Part shown: positions 26,301 through 34,288 of the stretch, piece by piece
How the letters are laid out: each line of letters opens with the position of its first letter
How positions within the stretch are numbered: the stretch's first letter is position 1
Assembly (NCBI RefSeq): GCF_039541115.1
Contig: NZ_BAABFP010000007.1
Span: 212,290-276,289 of the forward strand
DNA: 64,000 nucleotides
Reading direction: 5' to 3'
Origin: Angustibacter luteus
GTDB lineage: Bacteria > Actinomycetota > Actinomycetes > Actinomycetales > Angustibacteraceae
Program-made: the position numbers and the translations under genes
The notes under the pieces: model-generated
The model's input: the letters and a program-made list of their open reading frames with translations, nothing else
What the model was told of the DNA's origin: nothing
The model's database searches: none

Positions 26301-26708
26301 CGGCGCGCTGCCCAGCACCGGCAGCCCGGCCTCGCGGGCTGCGGTGATCGCGCGGGCCTTGTTGCCGGTGAGCTCCAGGACCGACGCCGGCGGCCCGATG
26401 AAGGTGATCCCGGCCGCCGCGCAGGCCTCGGCGAGCTGCGGGTTCTCGGACAGGAAGCCGTAGCCGGGGTAGACCGCGTCCGCACCCGACTCGCGAGCCA
26501 CCCGGACGATCTCGGCAATGTCCAGGTAGGCGCGCACCGGGTGCCCGGGCTCACCGATCCGGTACGCCTCGTCCGCCTTCGAGCGGTGCTCGCTGCGCCG
26601 GTCCTCGTGGGCGAAGACCGCGACGGTCTGCGCGCCCAGCTCGGTCGCGGCGCGGAAGGCGCGGACGGCGATCTCGCCACGGTTGGCGACCAGGACCTTT
26701 CGGAACAC
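23328..26708 (-). CDS. pyc: pyruvate carboxylase
   Basis: A 1,126-residue anaplerotic enzyme making oxaloacetate from pyruvate, bicarbonate and ATP. Biotin carboxylase is about residues 1-460 (KVLVANRGEIAVRAFRA; ATP loop VAGGGGRGMRRV; IEMNPRIQVEHTVTEEVT). The carboxyltransferase domain starts near 530 (TDTTFRDAHQSLLATRVRT). The biotinyl domain is at the end with EAMKMEAS, Lys 1092. All domains are intact and length is typical. GTG 26708 follows GGAGG on its strand. It is convergent with DUF2207 across the hairpin array. Confidence 0.97.
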   Translation of the reverse strand: MFRKVLVANRGEIAVRAFRAATELGAQTVAVFAHEDRRSEHRSKADEAYRIGEPGHPVRAYLDIAEIVRVARESGADAVYPGYGFLSENPQLAEACAAAGITFIGPPASVLELTGNKARAITAAREAGLPVLGSAPPSTDVQTLLDAADDVGFPLFVKAVAGGGGRGMRRVEDPADLRESIEAAMREAESAFGDATVFLEKAVVSPRHIEVQVLADGAGNVVHLFERDCSVQRRHQKVVEIAPAPNLPAEIRESMCAHAVAFARQIGYANAGTVEFLLDPDGSYVFIEMNPRIQVEHTVTEEVTDIDLVQSQMRIASGETLDDLGLAQATIRVNGAALQCRITTEDPSNGFRPDTGTITTYRSAGGAGVRLDGGTVFVGAEIGAHFDSMLVKLTCRGHDFPTAVRRARRALSEFRIRGVSTNIPFLQSLIDQPDFVAGRLSTSFIDERPQLLSPRVPADRGTKLLTYLAHMTVNQPHGPGHDLADPASKLPAVDVDAAAPPGARDLLVRVGPEQFAAALREQTAVAVTDTTFRDAHQSLLATRVRTRDLLAAAAPVARLTPQLWSVEAWGGATYDVALRFLSEDPWDRLAALREAMPNLCLQMLLRGRNTVGYTPYPVEVTDAFVEEAARTGIDVFRVFDALNDVEQMRPAIEAVRRTGTAVAEVALCYTGNLSDPAETLYTLDYYLALAERIVGAGAHVLAIKDMAGLLRAPAARVLVTALRERFDLPVHLHTHDTAGGQLATLLAAIDAGVDAVDVASAPMAGTTSQVPMSALVAATDGTERATGLDLRTVCDLEPYWEAVRRLYAPFESGLSAPTGRVYTHEIPGGQLSNLRQQAIALGLGQKFEAIEDTYAAANRMLGNIVKVTPSSKVVGDLALALVGRGVDPADFEADPGAHDIPDSVIGFLQGELGDPPGGWPEPFRSKALAGRSRSKPAVAELDEADVEGLAADRRATLNRLLFPGPTKEFAQSRDTYSDLSVLPTAQFLHGLRPGAEVEVEIEPGKRLLVGVQSVSEVDERGMRTVMTTLNGQLRPVLTLDESADVDVRAAEKADPAKSGHVAAPFAGVVSLAVEQGATVEAGATVATIEAMKMEASITTPVSGTVERLAIGSQQQVEGGDLLVVIS

Positions 26709-26837
26709 GAGCAGACCTCCGACCAGCTGCCAGGCGCACGGACACGGGGAGCCTACCGACGTGTCTGATCCGCGGGACGCCGGTCTCCCATCGCGAGATT
26801 GCCTGGTGCGCGAACCGGCCCCGCCGATAGGCAGATC

Positions 26838-28370
26838 GTGATCCGAACCCCCGCCGTGCGCGTCGTCCTGGCCGCGCCGCTCGCCGCGGCCGCCTTCCTG
26901 ATGTCCTCGGTCGGGCCGGGCGCCGGGGCCCTACGGGCCGACGCGACGCCGTCGCCGTCGGTGGCCGGGCTGCCGGCGGTGGTCTGGGGCGCGCACCGCG
27001 CGGGGGCGCTCGAGGCGCCGGACGGCACGCTGGCGGCCGGTCGCGCCCAGCTCGCCGGGGGCGTCGCGACGGTGCTCGACGCCGACGTCCGGCTGCTCGC
27101 GGACGGAACCCCCGTGATCATGCACGACGCGACGGTGGACCGGACGACGACCGGGCACGGCAGCGTGTCCGCGATGACCGCGCCCCAGTGGGCGGCCCTG
27201 CGCACCGATCCCGCGGCGTGGTTCGGGGCCGGATGGCCCGTCGAGCGCCCACCCACGCTCGCCCAGTGGCTGGACGCCTTCGGTGGCCGCACCGTCCTGC
27301 TGCTCGAGGTCAAGCAGTCGCCGGCCGTGGACGCGGTCGAGCGACTCGTCCGGGCCAGGGGGCTGGTCGACTCGGTGATCCTGCAGAGCAACACGCCCAG
27401 CGTCGTCCGGCAGATCGCCGACCGCGGGCTGCACGCCCAGCTCTGGCGCACGGCGGACCAGCTGGCCGCCGACCCGGCCGACACCTGGCGGGACAGCCAC
27501 GCCGAGCAGGTCGAGGTCGCGCCCGCCAGCGCCCCGGCCCAGATCCGTCGTCTGGCGTCACTGGGCCGACCCGTCTGGGCCTTCGCGGTGAACGACCGGG
27601 CGCAGGCGCAGCGGCTGGCCGGGCTGGGGGTCACGGGGTTCGTCTCGGACGACCCCGCCTACGTGTCGGGCGCCGCAGCCGGCTACCCGCGTCGTCCGGT
27701 GCTGGCGACGGTCTCCTCCACGACCGCTCAGGCGGGGGACCGGTTCGCCGCCACCGTCACCACCCGGGTCCCCGCGACGAACTACCTGGCCCCGACGACC
27801 CCGGTCACGGTGCGCTTCGGTGGCCGTGGTGTGCGACTGACCACGGCGGTCAGCGGGGTCCGGCGGGCCACCCTGGCCGCTCCCGCGGCGCCTGGCCGGT
27901 ACCGGGTGGACGTCGTGACCGGGCCGGTGACTGCCGGTGAGACGCGCACCGCCGGTGCCACCCGACGGTCCGCCGCGACCCTCGTCGTGCACCCCGAGGA
28001 CGCGCAGCTCGTCGCCCGTCCCCGGACCCTGCGTCGCGGTGGGACGTACCGCGTCGGCGCCAGCGTGCGGGACTCCGCGTCGTCGGCGTACACCGGCCCA
28101 CGCCGTGAGCGCGGGGGGACCGTCCTCGGGCTCGCCCACGCCCGGGTGCGGGTGCAGGTCCGGGCTGGGACGTCGACCCACGGTCGGATCGTGCTCGACC
28201 GCACGGTGACGGCGGTGGACGACGGGCTCCGGGCCAACGGCATCGGTTCCGCTCTCACGGGGTGGAGCGTGCCCCGGTCCCTGCCGCGCGGTCGGTACAC
28301 GCTGCGCGTCCTGGACGGGGGTGGGTGGTACGACGCCGCGCCGTCCTGCGCCCCGATCTGGGTGCGCTGA
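26838..28370 (+). CDS. secreted glycerophosphodiester phosphodiesterase-like protein
   Basis: A 510-residue exported protein. An N-terminal signal (IRTPAVRVVLAAPLAAAAFLM) precedes a GDPD TIM-barrel of about 240 residues: GAHRAGALEAPDGTLAAG, then LDADVRLLADGTPVIMHDATVDRT. The metal-binding Glu residues of the family (PEN and ExD) appear as Asp here (PDG and DAD). Residues about 285-510 look like Ig-like or beta-sandwich domains with no named family. GTG 26838 is taken as start because the signal peptide begins there. Divergent from pyc. Confidence 0.75.
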   Translation: MIRTPAVRVVLAAPLAAAAFLMSSVGPGAGALRADATPSPSVAGLPAVVWGAHRAGALEAPDGTLAAGRAQLAGGVATVLDADVRLLADGTPVIMHDATVDRTTTGHGSVSAMTAPQWAALRTDPAAWFGAGWPVERPPTLAQWLDAFGGRTVLLLEVKQSPAVDAVERLVRARGLVDSVILQSNTPSVVRQIADRGLHAQLWRTADQLAADPADTWRDSHAEQVEVAPASAPAQIRRLASLGRPVWAFAVNDRAQAQRLAGLGVTGFVSDDPAYVSGAAAGYPRRPVLATVSSTTAQAGDRFAATVTTRVPATNYLAPTTPVTVRFGGRGVRLTTAVSGVRRATLAAPAAPGRYRVDVVTGPVTAGETRTAGATRRSAATLVVHPEDAQLVARPRTLRRGGTYRVGASVRDSASSAYTGPRRERGGTVLGLAHARVRVQVRAGTSTHGRIVLDRTVTAVDDGLRANGIGSALTGWSVPRSLPRGRYTLRVLDGGGWYDAAPSCAPIWVR

Positions 28371-28398
28371 CCGGCGCCCGACCCGACACACTGGGTGC

Positions 28399-28866
28399 AT
28401 GGCACGCACCATCGCGCAGAACACCTCGGTCGACCTCGACGCGCTGCTCGACTTCGTCCGCCCACGGCACCACTTCCTGCTGGTCACCCGGCGCGCCGAC
28501 GGATCGGCCCAGGCGTCCCCGGTCACCGGGGGAGTGGACGAGGAGGGTCGGCTGGTCATCTCCACCTACCCCGAGCGAGCCAAGGTCGCGAACGCCCGAC
28601 GCGACCCGCAGGTGGCGGTCGTCGTCCTGTCCGACGACTTCGGCGGTGCCTGGGTGCAGGTGGACGGCACCTGCGAGGTGCTCGACCTGCCCGAGGCACT
28701 CGAACCGCTCGTCGACTACTTCCGGGCCATCTCGGGCGAGCACCCGGACTGGGACGAGTACCGGCAGGCCATGACCGCGCAGGGCAAGTCGCTGCTGCGG
28801 ATCACGCCGACCCGGTGGGGACCGGTCGCCACCGGCGGCTTCCCGGCCAGGCTCGCCGACGGCTGA
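28399..28866 (+). CDS. PPOX-class F420-dependent oxidoreductase-like protein
   Basis: A 155-residue split beta-barrel protein of the pyridoxamine-phosphate-oxidase fold (FVRPRHHFLLVTRRADGSAQASPVTGGVDEEGRLVISTYPERAKVANARRDPQVAVVV), typical of TIGR03618-like F420 enzymes in actinobacteria. Cofactor and substrate are not proven by sequence. ATG 28399 is chosen from domain length; the upstream in-frame part is Arg/Pro-rich shadow sequence. CACACT six bases upstream is a weak leaderless -10 candidate. Confidence 0.8.
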   Translation: MARTIAQNTSVDLDALLDFVRPRHHFLLVTRRADGSAQASPVTGGVDEEGRLVISTYPERAKVANARRDPQVAVVVLSDDFGGAWVQVDGTCEVLDLPEALEPLVDYFRAISGEHPDWDEYRQAMTAQGKSLLRITPTRWGPVATGGFPARLADG

Positions 28867-28874
28867 CCGCCGCC

Positions 28875-29366
28875 TCAGACCTGCGACGAGTCGGGTGGGT
28901 ACGGGTTCGCGGCCGTGAAGGCGTGCGGCGTGGGCCCGAACATCCGGAGGTGGCGCAGCCGCTGCTCCGCCTCCACCAGCCGCTGGTGCTGCCCCGCCGG
29001 TACCCACCACAGGGCGCTGCTCGCCTCCGGGTGCCGGACGAACCAGGAGCGCCGCTGCCGCAGCGCCTCGCGGTGCGGGGAGCTGTGCACGAACGCGTCG
29101 AGCGCTTCGAGCGACTCCCAGACCGACAGGTTGACCACGAGCCCGGCGCTGTCGCCGACGTCCCAGTCGAACGGTCGGTTGCGGGCGCCCGGGGGCACCT
29201 CGACGAAGGTGCGCCAGACGAAGCCCCGGGCGCCCGCGCCGGCGACCTCGATCGGGCCTGACGCCGCGACGAAGCCGGCCAGCTGCTCGGACGACAGCGG
29301 GGCGAGCAGGCGCGAGACGTTGACCTGCGCCAGGTGCAGGCGCTGCGTCGTCGGCGAGCCGTCCAC
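28875..29366 (-). CDS. DUF3291 domain protein
   Basis: A 163-residue protein with the DUF3291 pattern: LHLAQVNVSRLLAPL at the start, FDWDVGDSAGLVVNLSVWESLEALDAFVHSSPHREAL in the middle and SSALWWVPAGQHQRLVEAEQRL near the end, a dimeric ferredoxin-like (monooxygenase-type) fold. Function is unknown. GTG 29366 starts eight bases after the zwf stop on the same strand, so it is probably the second gene of a zwf unit. The long frame upstream of it is only the shadow of zwf. Confidence 0.75.
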   Translation of the reverse strand: MDGSPTTQRLHLAQVNVSRLLAPLSSEQLAGFVAASGPIEVAGAGARGFVWRTFVEVPPGARNRPFDWDVGDSAGLVVNLSVWESLEALDAFVHSSPHREALRQRRSWFVRHPEASSALWWVPAGQHQRLVEAEQRLRHLRMFGPTPHAFTAANPYPPDSSQV

Positions 29367-29374
29367 GCTGCGGC

Positions 29375-30811
29375 TCAGGCGCCGGCCACGTTCGGGTCGC
29401 GCCAGGTCCGCTCGAACGGCAGCCGCCACGCCGTGGGAGCGACGAGCTGGTGGATCTGGTTCGGACCCCAGGAGCCGCGGGCGTACGGCCGCACCGGCGG
29501 CGGGTTCTCCAGCAGCGGCACCGAGACCTCCCAGAGCCGCTCGATGCCGTCGGCGGTGGTGAACAGCGTGTGGTCGCCGCGCATCGCGTCGTAGATGAGC
29601 CGCTCGTACGCCTCCAGCCCGGCGCCGGCCCAGTTCGTCTCCTGCATCGCGAACTGCATGCTCAGCTTGTCGAGCTTCATGCCCGGCCCCGGACGCTTGC
29701 CGTAGAACGACAGCGACATCCGGGACTTGTCCGCGAGGTCGAACGTCAGGTGGTCCGGGCCGAGCTGGCCGACGCCCGAGCCGGCCGGGAACATGCTGCG
29801 CGGCGGCTCCTTGAACGCGATCGAGATGATCCGCGCGCCCTCGGCGAGGTGCTTGCCGGTGCGCAGGTAGAACGGCACCCCGGCCCAGCGCCAGTTGTCG
29901 ATCTCGCACTTGAGCGCGATGAAGGTCTCGGTCTCGGACTCCGGCGCGACCCCCGGCTCGTCCCGGTACCCGGCGTACTGGCCGCGGACCACGTTCGACG
30001 GGTCGATCGGCGCCATCGACCGGAAGACCTTGTTCTTCTCCTCGCTGATCGCGAACGGCTCGAGCGCCGTCGGCGGCTCCATCGCGGTGAAGGCCAGCAC
30101 CTGGAACAGGTGGGTGACCACCATGTCCCGGTAGGCGCCGGTGGCCTCGTAGAAGGTGGCGCGGCTCTCCAGACCGAGCTCCTCCGGGACGTCGATCTGG
30201 ATGTGGTCGATGTTGTTGCGGTGCCAGATCGGCTCGAACAGCCCGTTGGCGAACCGGAAGGCCAGGATGTTCTGCGCCGCCTCCTTGCCCAGGAAGTGGT
30301 CGATCCGGAAGATCTGCTTCTCCAGGAAGACCTCGTGCAACGCGGCGTTCAGCGAGACCGCCGAGGCGAGGTCGGTACCGAACGGCTTCTCCATGATGAT
30401 CCGGCTGCGCTCGACGAGCTTGGCCTCCTCGAGCATGCTCACCACCGCCAGGGCGGCCTTGGGGGGGACCGACAGGTAGTGCAGGCGCAGCGTGTCCTGG
30501 CCCAGCTCGGACTCGGCCGCCTCCACCGTCGCGCGCAGGCCGTCCGGCCCGGCCGCCCCGGGCACGTAGCGCAGGCAGGACGCGAACGCCGTCCACTGGT
30601 CCGGCGTCAGCGGATGACCGCTGAAGTCGTCCACGGCGGTGCGCGCGAACTCGACGAAGGACTCCTGGTCGTACTCCTCCAGGGACGTGCCGACGACCCG
30701 CATCTGCGGGACCAGCCCGGACTGGAACAGGTGCAGCAGACCCGGCAGCAGCTTGCGCTTGGCCAGGTCTCCGGTGGCACCGAACAGGACGACGACGTAG
30801 GGGTCAGCCAT
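29375..30811 (-). CDS. zwf: glucose-6-phosphate 1-dehydrogenase
   Basis: A 478-residue enzyme that makes NADPH and 6-phosphogluconolactone in the oxidative pentose phosphate pathway. The nucleotide-binding site is VVLFGATGDLAKRKLLPGL near the start, the active-site motif is RIDHFLGKEAAQN with the catalytic His, and the C-terminal half (NWRWAGVPFYLRTGKHL) is intact. ATG 30811 is preceded six bases upstream by TACGCT on the minus strand, without Shine-Dalgarno, so a leaderless mRNA is likely. It is not next to tal, tkt or opcA as in many actinobacteria; it may be a second zwf copy. Confidence 0.95.
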   Translation of the reverse strand: MADPYVVVLFGATGDLAKRKLLPGLLHLFQSGLVPQMRVVGTSLEEYDQESFVEFARTAVDDFSGHPLTPDQWTAFASCLRYVPGAAGPDGLRATVEAAESELGQDTLRLHYLSVPPKAALAVVSMLEEAKLVERSRIIMEKPFGTDLASAVSLNAALHEVFLEKQIFRIDHFLGKEAAQNILAFRFANGLFEPIWHRNNIDHIQIDVPEELGLESRATFYEATGAYRDMVVTHLFQVLAFTAMEPPTALEPFAISEEKNKVFRSMAPIDPSNVVRGQYAGYRDEPGVAPESETETFIALKCEIDNWRWAGVPFYLRTGKHLAEGARIISIAFKEPPRSMFPAGSGVGQLGPDHLTFDLADKSRMSLSFYGKRPGPGMKLDKLSMQFAMQETNWAGAGLEAYERLIYDAMRGDHTLFTTADGIERLWEVSVPLLENPPPVRPYARGSWGPNQIHQLVAPTAWRLPFERTWRDPNVAGA

Positions 30812-30869
30812 CTGCGCAGCGTAGGCAGTGCCGGGCCGCAGCGGCACCCCCTTCAGGGCACGAAGCGGT

Positions 30870-31892
30870 TCAGCTGTCCGGCTCCAGGCGGACCAGCATC
30901 TTGCCGGTGTTGCCGCCGGACAGCAGCGAGCGGAACGCCTCCGGCGCCGACCCGATGCCCTCGGTGACCGTCTCGCGCCAGGTGATCTTGCCCTCGGCGA
31001 GCCAGCCGGCCATGTCCGTCAGGAACCGCGGGCGGGCGTCGGCGTGGTCGCCGACCAGGAAGCCGCGCAGCGTCAACCTGTTCTGCACCAGGCGAACCAG
31101 GTTCCGCGGTCCGGGCGGCGGCTCGGTCGCGTTGTACGCCGACACCGCGCCGCACAGCGCGGCCCGGCCGTGCAGCCGCAGCGCGCCGATCGCGGCCTCC
31201 AGGTGGTCCCCACCCACGTTGTCGAAGTAGACGTCGATGCCTTCCGGCGCCACCTCGCGCAGCTGCTGGCGGATCGGGGCGGCCTTGTAGTCCAGCGCGT
31301 GCGTCACGCCGAGCTCGTCGAGCAGCCACTGGGTCTTGGCCGGCCCGCCCGCGCTGCCGATCACCTGCGAAGCGCCCTTGAGCCGGGCGATCTGGCAGAC
31401 CAGCGAGCCCACCGCACCCGCCGCCGCCGACACAAAGACGACGTCGCCCTCCTGCATCGCGGCCACGTCGAGCAGCCCGGCGTACGCCGTCAGGCCGGGC
31501 ATCCCCAGCGCACCGAGGTATGCCTGCGGCGGGGCGAGCTCGACGTCCACCCGCTGGGTGCGCCGGCCCGGCAGGACGGCGCGCTCGCGCCAGCCCAGCC
31601 CGTGCAGCACGGTGTCCCCGACCGCCAGCCCCTCGACGTCCGGACCGACCTGCTCGACGACCCCGACGGCGCCGCCGTCCATCGGCTCGTCCAGGGCGAA
31701 GGGCGCCACGTAGGACTTCGCGTCGTTCATCCGCCCACGCATGTACGGGTCGACGCTCAGCCACGTGTTGCGAACCAGCACCTCGCCGGGCCCGGGGTCG
31801 TCCAGCTCGTGCTCGACGAGGGCCACGTCGTCGTCGACCACCTCGCCGTTCGGTCGGCGGACGAGGTGCCAGGCGGCGCTGGTGACGGGCAT
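30870..31892 (-). CDS. zinc-independent NADPH-dependent oxidoreductase (MDR, LTB4DH-like)
   Basis: A 340-residue medium-chain dehydrogenase/reductase of the leukotriene-B4 dehydrogenase/CurA type. Landmarks are VRNTWLSVDPYMRGRMND, the Rossmann segment VFVSAAAGAVGSLVCQIARLKG and VDVYFDNVGGDHLEAAI (seen as IDVYFDNVGGDHLEA). These enzymes reduce alkenals or alkenones with NADPH; the substrate here is unknown. ATG 31892 has GAGAGGA upstream. Divergent from the tmRNA gene. Confidence 0.88.
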   Translation of the reverse strand: MPVTSAAWHLVRRPNGEVVDDDVALVEHELDDPGPGEVLVRNTWLSVDPYMRGRMNDAKSYVAPFALDEPMDGGAVGVVEQVGPDVEGLAVGDTVLHGLGWRERAVLPGRRTQRVDVELAPPQAYLGALGMPGLTAYAGLLDVAAMQEGDVVFVSAAAGAVGSLVCQIARLKGASQVIGSAGGPAKTQWLLDELGVTHALDYKAAPIRQQLREVAPEGIDVYFDNVGGDHLEAAIGALRLHGRAALCGAVSAYNATEPPPGPRNLVRLVQNRLTLRGFLVGDHADARPRFLTDMAGWLAEGKITWRETVTEGIGSAPEAFRSLLSGGNTGKMLVRLEPDS

Positions 31893-32014
31893 GCAGGGGT
31901 CCTCTCGATCGGGGTGGGGCACAAAGTCCTTGCTTACCTCGTTACAGTGGATGCGACAACTCAACAGCGGTAGTGGAACGGTGGGTTGGCCACCAGGCAA
32001 GGCCGCACCCCAAC

Positions 32015-32384
32015 GGGGGTGATCGGTTTCGACGTTGGTCGTACTCCCAGGAGAAGCGGGTCGAGGATGCACGGTTATCTCGTAAACGCTCCGTGCAAAC
32101 CCATAGGTGCCGATTCCAAGCGCACCGACTTCGCCCTCGCCGCCTGAGCGAGCTGCGTAAGTCCGTCAGCCCGGGAGTGCTCTCGGCCCGGTAGCTGGCG
32201 TCATCAAGAGAGCCACTGCTCGTTGCCTGCGTCGCAGGGGTAACGGGGATTTCAACTGCGACTGAGCCCGGCAGCGACGTGCCTGCGAGATCGCTGGGGC
32301 CGAGAAACACCAGAGCAGGCTGCACCCGGAGAAGTCCTGGTTCTGCGCTAGCGGACGCGGGTTCGATTCCCGCCACCTCCACCA
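32015..32384 (+). ncRNA. ssrA: transfer-messenger RNA (tmRNA)
   Basis: One-piece tmRNA of about 370 nt. The 5' GGGGGTGATCGGTTTCGACG and the 3' tRNA-like half (GCGGGTTCGATTCCCGC T-arm, acceptor strand CACCTCC at 32374-32380, encoded CCA) form the acceptor stem, one G-T included. The resume codon is GCC 32109-32111 after CATAGGT; the tag is ADSKRTDFALAA, ending TGA 32145-32147, with the LAA protease signal. It would work with SmpB (20569) to rescue stalled ribosomes. A strong hairpin at 32441-32484 follows. Confidence 0.97.
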
Positions 32385-32440
32385 GATCCATCAGACCCAT
32401 CAGCGCCACCACGACCCACCACCACTACCGCGCCCAGATC

Positions 32441-32484
32441 AGAGAAGTGGGGCACCCCGGGCGACCGGGGTGCCCCACTTCTCT
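32441..32484 (+). terminator. terminator hairpin after tmRNA
   Basis: A perfect 20-bp stem (32441-32460 with 32465-32484; arm AGAGAAGTGGGGCACCCCGG) is closed by the tetraloop GCGA, a GNRA-type loop. It lies 57 bases after the tmRNA CCA end and before the next gene. There is a weak T-containing tail only, as usual for actinobacterial intrinsic terminators. Confidence 0.9.
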
Positions 32485-32546
32485 GTTCTCGGTCAGCGCG
32501 GGCTGAGGCGCTGGCGCCGGCGGCCGACGGGGTTGATCATGAGCAG

Positions 32547-33107
32547 GTGAGCGAGCCGCCTGACCCCACGCCGCGCCAGGACCGGCTGCGTGAGGACCTC
32601 AACCGCGAGTACTACGCCGCGCTCGGCGCGGTCTCCGAGTACGACGGGCGCCTGATGGTCATCAAGGGCTGGTCGGTGACCTTGTCGCTGGCCGCGCTCG
32701 GGCTCGGCTTCCAGCAGCAGCACTACGCGCTGTTCGGGCTGGCGGCCGTCACGGCGCTCGGGTTCTGGTTCCTGGACGTCCTGCTGAAGGGCTACCAGAT
32801 GCGGTACTACGCCCGGATGCGGGACATCGAGGTCGCCACCTACCGGCTGAACGCGGTCGAGCTGGAGGGTCTCGGCCTGGTCTCCGCCCCGCGGATCGAC
32901 ATGTCCTGGGACTACAAGGGCGAGGGACGGGACTGGCGCACCGATGCGCCGGTCCGCCGGGACGCCAAGGAGCTGCGGTACATGCACCACCTGCCGTACC
33001 TGATGCCGCACGTCTTCCTGCCGCACGTCGTCGCCGTCGTCCTGGGCACAGGGCTGTTCCTGGCGGCCGTGCTGGGCGCGTCGTGGCTGGACGGGTTGGC
33101 CCCCTAG
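32547..33107 (+). CDS. conserved membrane protein of unknown function (possibly RipA family)
   Basis: A 186-residue protein with an N-terminal charged helix, two adjacent membrane spans (about residues 45-65 and 68-85), a cytoplasmic segment rich in Tyr, Arg and Asp, and a final span near 155-175. The YYAALGAVSEYDGRLMVIKGWSVTLSLAALG opening resembles small actinobacterial proteins annotated as RipA-family octameric membrane proteins; this assignment is uncertain. GTG 32547; an ATG eight bases earlier leads straight to a stop. Confidence 0.65.
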   Translation: MSEPPDPTPRQDRLREDLNREYYAALGAVSEYDGRLMVIKGWSVTLSLAALGLGFQQQHYALFGLAAVTALGFWFLDVLLKGYQMRYYARMRDIEVATYRLNAVELEGLGLVSAPRIDMSWDYKGEGRDWRTDAPVRRDAKELRYMHHLPYLMPHVFLPHVVAVVLGTGLFLAAVLGASWLDGLAP

Positions 33108-33142
33108 CGATGAGTCGGACGCCGCGGCAGGGTCTGGAGTGC

Positions 33143-34288
33143 ATGAGCACCCTGGCGCAGGTCCTGGACCAGCACACCGGCGGGACGGCGGCACCGGGTG
33201 CGGTCGCGCTCGTGGCCCGCGGCGACGACCTCGAGGTCGCGGCGGCCGGCTCGCGGCACGCCGACGGCGGTGCGCCGATGACCCGGGACACGGTGTTCCG
33301 CATTGCGTCCCTGACCAAGCCGATCGTGGCCGCCGCCACGATGATGCTCGTCGACGACGGCCGGATCGCCCTCGACGAACCCGTCGACCGGTGGCTGCCC
33401 GAGCTCGCGGCGCCCGTTGTCGTCCGGACGCCGGACGCCGCGGTCGGCGACGTCGTCCCCGCCCTTCGCCCGATCACGGTCGAGGACCTGCTGACCTTCC
33501 GGGCGGGCTACGGCTTCCCGTCCGACTTCAGCCTGCCCGCCGTCGGCCTGCTGTTCAGCGAGCTGCTGCAGGGGCCGCCGCAGCCGCAGCACGTGGCGCC
33601 GCCGGACGAGTGGATGGCCGCACTGGCCAGGATCCCGATGCTGCACCAGCCCGGCGAGGCGTGGCTCTACAACACCTGCTCCGACGTCCTCGGCGTGCTG
33701 CTCGCCCGGGCCAGCGGACTCGACCTGCCCGACCTGCTGGCCGAGCGGCTCTTCGAGCCGCTCGGCATGCGGGACACCGGGTTCGCCGTCCCGGCGGCCG
33801 ACCTCGACCGGTTCGCCAGCTTCTACCGGGCCGGTCCCGACGGCGGGTTGGAGCTCGTCGACGCGCCCGACGGGCAGTGGAGCAGCCCGCCCGCATTCCC
33901 CTCTGGCGCAGGGGGTCTGGTCTCCACGGCGGACGACTGGCTCGCCTTCGCCCGGCTGCTGCTGGCTGGGGGAGCGGTGCACGGCCGACGGCTGCTGACC
34001 GAGGACTCGGTCCGCCGGATGACCACCGACCACCTGAGCGCCGAGCAGCGTCGCGACAGCACCCTGTTCCTCGAGGGACAGGGTTGGGGCTACGGCGGAT
34101 CCGTGGACGTCGCCGCCGTCGACCCGTGGAACGTGCCCGGTCGCTACGGCTGGGTCGGCGGCAGCGGGACGGCCGCCTTCCTCACACCGAGCACGGGTGC
34201 GGTGAGCATCCTGCTGACCCAGCTGGAGCTCACCGGACCGACCCCGCCGGACGTGATGCGGGAGCTCTGGCGGTACGCCGCAGGCTAG
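33143..34288 (+). CDS. serine hydrolase of the beta-lactamase/class C family
   Basis: A 381-residue serine beta-lactamase-fold hydrolase. The catalytic SxxK is SLTK, Ser 56 and Lys 59; WLYNTCSDVLGVLL supplies the Tyr-Asn element, and WGYGGSVDV with GRYGWVGGSGTAAF lies near the third motif. No signal peptide is visible, so a cytoplasmic esterase- or peptidase-like role fits better than antibiotic resistance. ATG 33143 is chosen (TGGAG upstream); ATG 33110 is the alternative. Its TAG stop shares the four bases CTAG with the stop of the convergent TetR gene. Confidence 0.87.
   Translation: MSTLAQVLDQHTGGTAAPGAVALVARGDDLEVAAAGSRHADGGAPMTRDTVFRIASLTKPIVAAATMMLVDDGRIALDEPVDRWLPELAAPVVVRTPDAAVGDVVPALRPITVEDLLTFRAGYGFPSDFSLPAVGLLFSELLQGPPQPQHVAPPDEWMAALARIPMLHQPGEAWLYNTCSDVLGVLLARASGLDLPDLLAERLFEPLGMRDTGFAVPAADLDRFASFYRAGPDGGLELVDAPDGQWSSPPAFPSGAGGLVSTADDWLAFARLLLAGGAVHGRRLLTEDSVRRMTTDHLSAEQRRDSTLFLEGQGWGYGGSVDVAAVDPWNVPGRYGWVGGSGTAAFLTPSTGAVSILLTQLELTGPTPPDVMRELWRYAAG

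Noticed and set aside
23529-26768. A 1,079-codon plus-strand frame over pyruvate carboxylase
   Set aside because: Pure antisense shadow of pyc; composition is Arg/Gly/Gln-rich and pyc is complete on the other strand.
32340-32384. A free-standing tRNA gene
   Set aside because: The T-arm and CCA end belong to the tRNA-like domain of tmRNA.
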